From: Chloromonas sp. AAM2
Taxonomy: Eukaryota; Chlorophyta; Chlorophyceae; Chlamydomonadales; Chlamydomonadaceae
Assembly: GCA_004335635.1 (NCBI GenBank)
Contig: QAXH01002420.1
Span: 1-28,483 of the forward strand
Direction: 5' to 3'
DNA: 28,483 nt
The position numbers were made by a program, and so were the translations under genes. Below are positions 11,333 through 20,300 of the stretch, piece by piece. Below the pieces are notes generated by a model that saw only the letters and a program-made list of their open reading frames with translations, was not told where the DNA came from and searched no databases. Position 1 is the first letter of the stretch; each line of letters opens with the position of its first letter.

Positions 11333-11337
11333 TGTAA
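11333..11337 (+). terminator. candidate TGTAA poly(A) signal of PSAT
   Basis: First clear TGTAA on the plus strand after the PSAT stop, about 780 nt downstream. An earlier non-canonical signal is possible. Confidence 0.3.
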
Positions 11338-11758
11338 TTGATGAGATGGTTCCAGCCGGGCTGTCCAGTTGCTGACAAAAGCCGCCCTGCAGTACCGTAA
11401 CTTGTCCGTTGACTGGACTGATGATGCCAAATCCGACGACGAAGCATGCAGCCTTGCATTGCAGACCTGCTGGCCCACTCATGTGATCCATCATGGATAG
11501 CGAAGTCAAAACGTCAGCTTCAGGGCACGACAACAGGCAAAACTAACCTTGGCAGCAATCACACGTGTCTGTCTTTGTGAGCACTGCCAACTGAGCCACA
11601 AACCAAGCAAGCCTTGGGTTACGGCATGCGGTTGGAGAATACAAGGTTAGGGAGCTGGTCTGGCTTGATGGTTGAAGATTGCTCAAGGGGCATGCCACTT
11701 GCGACATAGTCATAAGAGCCCCTGTGCAGCGCTGATCTAATTCAGATCTGACACCGCC

Positions 11759-14700
11759 TTAATGGCTGTACTGCGCAACCAAAGAGTCCATGTCGGCCGA
11801 TGCAAACTCAGCTGGGTCCATGCTGTCAATAGCGCGAATCAACGCCTCATAGTCGACCTCGCCTGCGGGATAACAAAAGAACGAAGGTTGGTACATGGCA
11901 CATTAGAATGCTGAAGAAGCAATCTTGGTTGCCATAGATGCACTCAGCATGGAGCTGAAGAAAACTCCCATGGCCTGCTTGTCCATATTCCAACACAAAA
12001 CAACTACATTTGCCAGCACACGAGAATGATAATAAGAAGGAATTGTGCCCATGAGGGCAGATGCTAGCAGCAACACGCACCCGATGCTTTCATAACAGAC
12101 TCCTGCTTCTGCGCCGTCTCCTGCTGCCCCTTGGTGCTGCTGGGCACCTTGCCTGCCTTGACCTGGCGTGCCACGTTCTTGTCCGCGTAGCGCTCAGCAT
12201 TGAGCACCGCCACCTTGATGCCCTCCCGGCTGAAGGGCAGGCGCACCTGCTCAGGGCACATAACAGTGCACATCAACTTCTGGTGTTTCTGACACCTGAT
12301 GCACATGCCTCCTGCCAAAGCTCTGATGAAGTTGCTTGCAGCGCTAAAACCCAGGTAGACTATTAAGCAGTGTGCAGTGCTCATGATGCAAGGCCAGGCA
12401 CATGCCCACGGACAAAATTTTGTTTGCTCACCTCGTCATCCACTAGCTGGTGCTCTGCCAGCCTCTGCTTGAGGCCCTCCAGGTGCTGCTTCTCCATGTT
12501 GGTCCCCGAAAGTACACGCTGCGCTGTGTTGCGGTAGCTGGCACGCAGCTCCTGCACACAACACAGCAATGGGTTCATGTGAGATCATTATGCGAAGCAT
12601 TTGGGAATTGTAATGCGTCATCCTGGAACTATATGCAATCATGCTGGCTCTAGTAGCACACACACACGTGAATAACGGTGTCAAACCTGAGCTTGGTACT
12701 TGTGATTGTATCTTCAGCTGTCCTAGCTATTGCAAGGACCCCTTGCAGTCGCCTGCTCTTGCGGCCACGCTTAAGGCGTTCCTGGTGCAGTCGTGCTCAC
12801 CTGCGCCACCACCTTCCTAGCCGAGTCCTCCAGCTGGTACTTCTCCTGCATGGCCAGGTAGTCGTACCACTCCTCCAGCCTACCCTCAGTCTCGGCACGG
12901 CCGCTGCGGATCCAGTAGGCAGTCCCGCGGTTGATCTGCCAGCGGCATCATGCACAGCAGAGCTCAGTGTGAGGCCAATCGAAACCCATCTGAACCTGGC
13001 ATGGAGCATTCATGCATGGCACATCATATGCAACCTTGCACGTGTGCATCGCCTGGCCTCGTGCCAAGATTGCCATTTCATTGTGCACAAATTGTTTGAC
13101 ATAATTCACACGTTCAACTGCCCATCATGCACGCAGGCAATACCCCGTGCGGCCTGTCTTCACTTCAAGCACGCAAGGACTGGGCAGTTACTATTGGGAG
13201 TTTGGTATGCACATGCCCCTGTGATACGGATATGAGCTTCTCATCTCATGTTGAATAACTGGTAATGCAAAAGAACATTATCATTCCCATGTGCCTCACC
13301 TTGTCCTCATCAGGCTCAATGATCTGATCAATGATGTTGTACTCCAATGCATCCTGGGGTCGCATGTACAGCGGCCGCTGCATGTCCTGCAAAGAACAAC
13401 GCACGCAGCAACAACGCCATGTCAGTGCAAGCGACCAAGAATTGCTTGCATGGGTGTGCCCGGACTACCAACGTACATTTGCCAGTGCTCTCAGAGCGGC
13501 AACCCAGCATAGGCTGAATGGTAGAAAGGCTGACTGGCACAGGTTGTCATGGCTCAGTGTTGGTGTGCTGCTACCATGCATATCCACTCAAACTCCTGTC
13601 AACCACCTACTGCTGCTGAATTGAGTGTTTGCAATTTGTCAACCCAACGTCATGCCCGGGCGAGCCGGGCTGCTAGTCTGTAACCTGCCCAGACCAAGAG
13701 ACAACTGCCCAGACCTGAAACGCCTCCCTACGTCTTGTCCCCAGCATTCGATGGCCTGCCCAATACATACCGCATCCAGCTTCTCCACCGGCCACCCCGT
13801 GCCTATGGACAGCATGCGCAGGTACTCTCTCTTGTAGTCTAGCACCTCCCGCCACTTGATGTGCACCTCAATGGCCTGCCGCTGGCCCGTGGGCGGCACG
13901 CGCGGCTGCTGGATCATGGCTGCACAACACACAGCGTGAAGACAATGGCGCCATCTTTGTAACGGAAACGCATCATGAGGCTTCTATGAGCCAGCCAGAC
14001 AATCATAGCAACAAACAACAAGAACGCAAGTGAGGCAGACAGTCACAGCACCACCTACAACAACGAAGTGTGAAGCTTTGGTCATGTAAAACGAGGCTGA
14101 TGACGTGCGTGCCAATACAGTCAGCACATGTGGCTGATAAATGGGCGTCTGTGCACCGCACGTGATCCCTGAGAGTCCACTCACCGAGGGAGTGAGGCAG
14201 TGACTTGCGCCATCCCTTCTTGCCAAAGGCCAGCACGGCACATGACCACCCAACTGCCAGACCCATGTTGACAGTAGAGATCTGCACATGCAGCGAGAAG
14301 GCCCACCATACAATGACATCCGCATGGCGACAGGCCACACCGTCTACACACAATGGCAGGCTGAATCCCCATTGTATTGTCAACTAGCTTGTCTGTTTTT
14401 GATTGACAGAGCAGGCGTACGGCAGACACAAGGTTGGGACTTGTGCACTCGCTTAGCCAAGGTGAAATGCACATGCATAACGAACATCCGGCTGAGCTCA
14501 ACTGGCGATGGCATGCGAATTCTGTTGGACCTTAGCTGGACCGCAATTCCATCTTGAGCTGCGGCTGAGGCATACTGTGCTGAACTGGTGCATATCCATG
14601 ATCCATGTACTCACTGGGTTCTTGATGAAACCCATGGTTGACGTCAGTGCTATACCCTCACTGTCAAACGCCAGCTGCACAAGCAGGAGCAACACAGTGC

Positions 14701-15366
14701 GTGTAATGCATGTCGATGGACCTGATCAGATGGTGATACGCATCAGATGGTGATACGCAAATGGAAAGCCACACTCCAGTAGGCTGGCTTGCATGCTACT
14801 GGATACTGACTGGTAGAATCCGCTGGCAACCACTTACAATTTCTCCATCTTGTCTAGTGGTGCCAGACGAGTTGATGAGCATTTCAATGGGCATGGTGGC
14901 ACCTTGCTTTTCCAAGTAGAGCAGCTCCGCCACCATCAACTCTGTCACCGCTGGCACAAGCTGCATCCACGAAATTCAGATGCCAATGATGGGTCATGGT
15001 CTGCTCTGCCATGAGATGCATGGCTAACAGGGCTGCCAAGCCAGTCGATCTCAATCGCAGCCAGTCCGTGGACTGGCCACGAGCGCACACATCGCGCGTC
15101 TGGTGCCAGCGATGCACACGAGAATCACTATAACGTCCAGCACTTACTGGCATGCCCAAATACACAATCCTCTGATCAAAAAGCAATGATGGTAAGTCTG
15201 GCGGTGGAGGCTTTCTCCGGTCATATCTGGCTTGCCTCGCCTGCGCCTTTACTTGACGCCGGTTGCATGATGCAGGCCTGCCTGTCTGCGGTCTCTGCAG
15301 CTGCTTCCCAAACAACTGCGAGCTGGCCTGTCTGCTACTTTGCTGCAATCGCATGGTCCCCTGCAT
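11759..15366 (-). CDS. CLPR1: ClpR-type (proteolytically inactive) plastid Clp protease subunit, CLPR1-like, ten exons
   Basis: Exons: 15366-15148, 14960-14838, 14674-14615, 14281-14185, 13919-13771, 13386-13300, 12935-12801, 12551-12432, 12246-12081, 11862-11759; 1260 nt, 419 residues, phases consistent. It is a non-catalytic ring subunit of the stromal ClpPR core. The N terminus is basic and Gln/Ser-rich, a likely transit peptide. Then come PPPPDLPSLLFDQRIVYLGMP, LVPAVTELMVAELLYL, INSSGTTRQDGE, STVNMGLAVGWSC and AMIQQPRVP. INSSGTTRQDG and AMIQQPRVP point to CLPR1 rather than R2-R4. Aligned to ClpP, the catalytic Ser is Gly145, His is Gln170 (same 25-residue spacing as in E. coli ClpP) and Asp is Pro221. 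After residue 245 comes a 174-residue Glu/Lys/Gln-rich extension, probably alpha-helical and absent from the usual family length. An alternative start is 15354. Confidence 0.9.
14725..14758. repeat. 17-bp direct tandem duplication in a CLPR1 intron
   Basis: ATCAGATGGTGATACGC is present twice back to back (14725-14741 and 14742-14758), inside the intron between the second and third CLPR1 exons. Confidence 0.9.
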
Positions 15367-15580
15367 CGCGATGCAATTCGGGTAAGGGAAGCCAAGAATC
15401 GCCGTGCTCCTGCTTGTCAACTGCCTCGCCGGCGGGTTGGATGAGGCGGGCTAGGGTTTTTTATGTCTGGCCGATGGCACCATTAACGCCTAGTCGCTTC
15501 AGATAACCAACATTATGCACCAGCTAGCCCAACAGTCTTCAACGTGCTTGCATTGTTGCCAAACACGTGCACTTTTGAGG

Positions 15581-15640
15581 AAAAAAAGTTTGTCAGTTCT
15601 GGGACAGTTTTTGTGGTGTACTTGGTTATGTGCGATATGA
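15581..15640. mobile_element. single end of the A-run/TIR element family (relic)
   Basis: An A run followed by AGTTTGTCAGTTCTGGGACA matches the left end of the 6867-7301 element with one or two changes. No matching inverted end is clear downstream. A weaker related stretch at about 15705-15775 contains TACTGGAACCAGTGTTGG, resembling TACTGGAACCGGTGCTG in the copy at 20007. This is a truncated or rearranged copy. Confidence 0.6.
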
Positions 15641-16556
15641 CTTCAAGTGTATTAGGAGTCACACAGAAACTTCTTATTTTCTTGACAGCCATTGTTACAT
15701 GTTTTTCCGGCAAAACCAAACCAGAGACTCAGGACAGTTTGAGTATCCTGTACTGGAACCAGTGTTGGACCTGGCAATGCACCTCCATTGAAGAGAGTGA
15801 AGCAGCTGGAACACTTGGTGGCGACTTACATTACAGACTTCTGAGGCATACCTGTCAGACGGGAATCACACACATTTTATCTTTTGACACTTCACTGCCT
15901 ATTGACGGGACATGTCTTTAAAAAAATTGCCGGGATGTAACTGTCTTTATTGCTACGGATGTTGGCGACTGTGCAGCAAGGTGTGACGGGACTGGCAACC
16001 TCTGTCTGTTAGGCGTAGGCCAGGGTTGCAAAGTGGGAGAGGTGTTGTGTTCTGAAGATCTTCATCTGCCTGCAGACTGCTTGGCTCTCGCCGGACAACA
16101 GTCCGAAGGGCTGTCACACTCATCACATGGCACGACGATGCTGAATGCCGCCAGTCTCTTGCAATGGCCTGTCATGCGGATTGCCCTTCCATTGGCCACA
16201 GCTGCATGTAATGGGTGTATGTCAAGGAAGCCAGTACTGGACTGCTTGGGCGCTGCAGCTAGGTCTGATTTGAACTCGTCTGCGGCCACAGCTTGTGTTT
16301 CTGCTCTGACTAGTGGTGGCAGCTCGCACATGCAAGGAAGGTGTGGCTGCCAGGCATCATGCTTAACATATCTCCATCCAGCAGGTGCGGTGGACTTCTG
16401 AATCCAGCATTCAAGAAGCTGCTGTTGCTGCACTTTTGTTGAGACGACATAATCCGGCATTCACGCCAGCAGGCGCTGAACGACATCTCTTGCAACTGTT
16501 GTTAAACGTGCAGCAGCTTCAGTGCATGCGCACCAGAACAAGGGCTTTAAAAGAAA

Positions 16557-16561
16557 TTACA
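16557..16561 (-). terminator. candidate TGTAA poly(A) signal of the NAP1 gene
   Basis: TTACA on the plus strand, roughly 840 nt beyond the NAP1 stop at 17400-17402. It is the nearest minus-strand TGTAA noticed. Positional inference. Confidence 0.25.
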
Positions 16562-16875
16562 TGAGGGGAGGTATTCCAGCCCGTCCAACCTATGTGAAGG
16601 AAAGAAATCAAAACCTCAGGTACGAGGTGCTATCGCACTCAAACCATGGTGTTCGTTATCTGCCAAGATAGATCTGCCAGCAAGTCTTGTCTCGTGCAAC
16701 ATTGCTGGGCATGCGGAAGACGGTCAAACAGTTAAGCTGCGGTCAGTACAGTGGCAGGCTCTATCGCCGAACGGCTGTATATCTGAACGGCCTAGAGACC
16801 TTAGCTGCAAGGGGAATTGCACCCCATGGTGGGTCTCTTAACCACCAATATTGTGTCAGTAGCAATCATGGCCAT

Positions 16876-16932
16876 GTCCAAGTCGTTGTCCAAGTCGTTG
16901 CCCAAGTCGTTGCCCAAGTCATTGCCCAACGC
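16876..16932. repeat. 12-bp tandem repeat, about 4.7 copies
   Basis: Units GTCCAAGTCGTT, GTCCAAGTCGTT, GCCCAAGTCGTT, GCCCAAGTCATT, then GCCCAACGC. The period is a multiple of three, so the plus-strand frame reads a VQVVVQVVAQVVAQV pattern. No gene is supported there. Confidence 0.9.
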
Positions 16933-17399
16933 ATCGTACCTGAGGTTTTGGTTTCCTCCCCTCTTGTGATTTCTTCAAAGCTCTTCTACTTCGTTGTCTG
17001 TCGCTTTTGGCCAGAAGTCAATCCATGGTTTTATGGTTGGTAGGACGAACTACTCAAACGGCAGTCAGTGACACAGGTCCTCAGTAAAAGTTTGCTTCGT
17101 GAACAGTGGGTGCAAAAGGCACAAGGGCAAGCAGCCCTGTGCTCACAAGAACCTTTGCAGGTGTGCAACGAGCCCGCATACACAAAACACCTCGTTCCCA
17201 ATCTCAGGCGGTTCTTCTGACAACGCTGTGCTAGGCTGTCATTAACACAGTCGACCGGATGTGCCACTTCAGTTGCAGGTATTGCTGGACGACCATTATT
17301 GTGCGTCAGCCCGTGTATCTGATCCACCTCCTCCAGCACATGGTTGTTTACGGAGCAGCAGCTCCTGTGTCCAAGTCTACTGCAAGGCGTGCACTATAA

Positions 17400-20300
17400 C
17401 TACAATAATGCTTGCTTGCCAACAGCTGCCGATAATGGCATTGGCCGTTGCCAGGTGGCATCTCCCTTGTCAGCAAGTTGTAGGCGCCTTGCGGCATGCA
17501 GGTCCAAGTAGACTGCATGCAAAGACTCGAGCTGTTCGGCAGCTACCCTGCCTTGGCTCATGGCTTGCTCCAACTTTTCAACGACGTTGCCCTGCATGCA
17601 GTCAGGCATGGCGAGAGCTGTTGGGTGCCAGTGCATGCGCCGACAATGTGGGAGGCATGCTGCCAAAGGCAACAGACTGGCATGTGCCAAAAGTCGTGAC
17701 ATCTTGGATCACAACGTGTGTTGAATATGCGAGACCCAAATAGTCTGTTTGAGAGTCACAGCACATGGACTTGGAGTCACATGGGACTGGCCAGACTGGG
17801 ATCTTGAGGTTGTTCCTCTGTGCTGCAATGCACTCACCGCCAGCATGGCATCCAGTGTGGGTGGGAAGGTGTACAGGTGCTGCAGGCAGGCGATCATCTC
17901 CTTCATGGCACCTGGGAGCGCGCAGGGGAGCGGCGGTAGTAGTGTGCCAACCCACTCAACAAGGCCACACGGCTGCAAGCCTTGACTACGTTGAATAAAG
18001 ACGGGCATGTGTGCTTGCTTCACACACGCGTGCAGAACGCGTGTTTGAACTCCAACGTACTTTAGTGGTACGTTAGCAACTGAGTGAGCGATGCTGAGAA
18101 TCATGATGATTTCCTTGATTGCCCGCCCATGCTTCCTCTACCCCGAGCCCTGATGAGTCACAGGGCTATCTGGTACCCGAGCAACTCAGCACCATTGTTG
18201 CCCTCTGACACCTACTGTCGGTGAGGGGTTGGTCCAGCAGGTTCAGCAGGGCTGCCATTCCGCCCTGGGAGCTGAACTCGTGTGCCAGGAAGGACGCACA
18301 CACGTAGGACTGCACCTTGCGCAGGGTACACTCCACCACAGCGGGGCGGGGCGACCTCAGGCCTCGGGGGAGGCTGGGCAGTATCAGTTGGTCGAACACC
18401 ACGAAAGCTGGAGCACAGAGCACAAGCAACTGTCAGCGTACGCACAGGTGTACAGATCGCATGCAGAATGCCCGGCGCAGCGTTTGCTGGGTTGCAACCG
18501 GAAAAAAAAAGAAGTTTGCCAGTTCTGGGACAATTTCTGTCATTATCACTTGAACATGTGTTGGTGATGTAACATAACATGTGAATCCGTTTAGCCAGTT
18601 GTTTCAAATGCAAGTTGCAGTTGTCCTTGGCTCGCGACGGTTGCCACAGGGTGTGGATCAACAATATCCAGGGGTACAGGCATGACACAGGTCATAGTGC
18701 TGGAGCCTGGGTTGAAACTGAAGCTGCCCCAACTTCTCAGCCGCCGGTCAGCCTGTGTTAATCTTCAAGCTTTCGGCCCAACGTCGTGCTGTCCTCTACC
18801 TAATTTCTATTATCTCACTCCCTGTTACGTGCTGCTGTTACGTATGCTTCTGGCTGTGGTGGATGAGTTGCCTCCTTTCTGTGCCCCACCTGCCAGGGGC
18901 AGCGAGACGAGCAGCAGGGAGCCCTTGAACAGGTTGCCCACTAACCGCTCGGCCTTGGCGCCAAACTTGCTGCCACTGGAAGCACCCTGCACGCGCGTAC
19001 TGACCAGAGGCACTTTCCTATCCAGGGAGATCAGAAGCCCAGTCAGCTGGCCAACAAGCACCAGCACCGCCCTACCCTACCTGTGCAGGTGACAGTTGTT
19101 CAGAGAAACTACCTGTGCAGCGCAATCCAGCGCGCATGGAAATGGCACTTGCGGCACTTGCGGTCGCCCACTGTTTGGTACAGGTTATTTTTCCATGATT
19201 CTGTTTCATGTCCTGCCATGCTAGAATGCAAGGTGCCAGTCCCGCTGGTGCACAGTGGCTCACAGGTGCGCCTGGCTGCCCTGCGCCAGGTGCTCCGGAT
19301 TTTACATTGGCTTTGATGATCGCCTGTAGTGCGTCAGCCCGTGTAAACCTCCTGACGTTTACTCTGCCACAGTCCAGACGAGCCTGGAGGTACTCAGGTT
19401 TACACCCTGACTCAAGCTTGCAACGCGGTCGGCCTTCTCTGGCGTGCATTATCGGCCCAGACAGGCCGATAATGACTGGTCCATACCTGTGATTGATTGG
19501 CGTATAGCCCAGGCCTGCTACTGGTAGCCTGAGCAGGCACAGCCGGGCGGGCCGCTTGTGCAGGCTTCACCGGTTTGCCTGGCGCCTGCCATGAGCTGCT
19601 AGCATGGGTTCGGTGTTTGGGAGTTGCTTTGTGTTGCTGATCTGGGATAGGCAGCAGTGCAGCCTTTGCCTTCTGCCACCAGCTAGGGGATGATGCATCT
19701 GAGGCATTCCTGTCAGAAGTTCCACTGAGCCATCTCTGTTGAGAGCAGGGTGGTATGCTGTGATGGCCCAGGCAGTGGCTGTTATGGTGCTGGACGGACA
19801 CAGATGTGTTGCTGCCACCTTGTCTGTTGTTTGCTTCAGGTTTGGGAGGTTGAGCAAAGTCGTTCCATGCGATGTATAGAAAGCTTGTTAGAACGCCTTG
19901 TCGTTGCATTCTCCGTTTGGAATTTACCAAGGCACCCTCATCGCGTCCCAGGCCCACGGTCAACGCTCCAACGTCGTCGATCACCGCGTCTTACACATGT
20001 CACTCCAAAAAACAAAAGTTTGCCAGTTCTGGGACAATTCCTGGGAGTACTGGAACCGGTGCTGTAAGTTCCCGCCTTTCAGTGCGATATATCGCAAGCT
20101 TTGGCCACTATCAAACATCTAGGTGAGCACAGTAGGCGGTCGACCGCAGTGAGCTTCCCCACAGAGTTAGACACCTCGCCACTGGAACAAAAGAAACTGT
20201 CCCAGATCTGGCAAACATCTTTTTCCCTCTCACTCTCTCTGAGCCACCTGATTTGTATCTTTCACGTCACTCGCTCGCCACAACACCTTACATGCAACAC

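Larger units (their letters stand above)
10556..11758. other. convergent 3' region between PSAT and CLPR1
   Basis: No coding exon seen. It should hold the 3' UTRs of two converging genes. The first TGTAA on the plus strand is at 11333-11337. The first TGTAA on the minus strand is at 11195-11199. If both are used, the transcripts overlap by about 140 nt or more. A short (TTGGC)n tract lies near 10745-10760. Confidence 0.5.
15367..17399. other. intergenic region upstream of CLPR1 and downstream of the NAP1 gene
   Basis: About 2 kb between the CLPR1 start and the NAP1 stop, both minus strand. It should contain the CLPR1 promoter and the NAP1 3' UTR. Contents seen: one or two ends of the A-run/TIR element family (15581 onward), a 12-bp tandem repeat at 16876, and a TGTAA poly(A) candidate at 16557-16561 (minus). 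A 132-codon open frame on the minus strand (16460-16062) starts with ATG but has no recognised domain. Confidence 0.5.

Noticed and set aside
15367..15640. Possible full-length TIR element starting at 15581
   Set aside because: Only one convincing end found. Candidate right ends near 15900 do not match the inverted repeat, so it is listed as a relic only.
16062..16460. 132-codon ATG-initiated ORF on the minus strand containing IHPLHAAVANGRA, which hints at an ankyrin-like helix
   Set aside because: Only one partial ankyrin-like match, no second repeat, no matching splice sites, and it sits in repeat-bearing intergenic DNA. Too weak to call a gene.
16687..17043. 118-codon plus-strand ORF containing a VQVV/AQVV repeat
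   Set aside because: The repeat is explained by the 12-bp tandem DNA repeat. No family resemblance, and it lies in the likely NAP1 3' UTR on the opposite strand.
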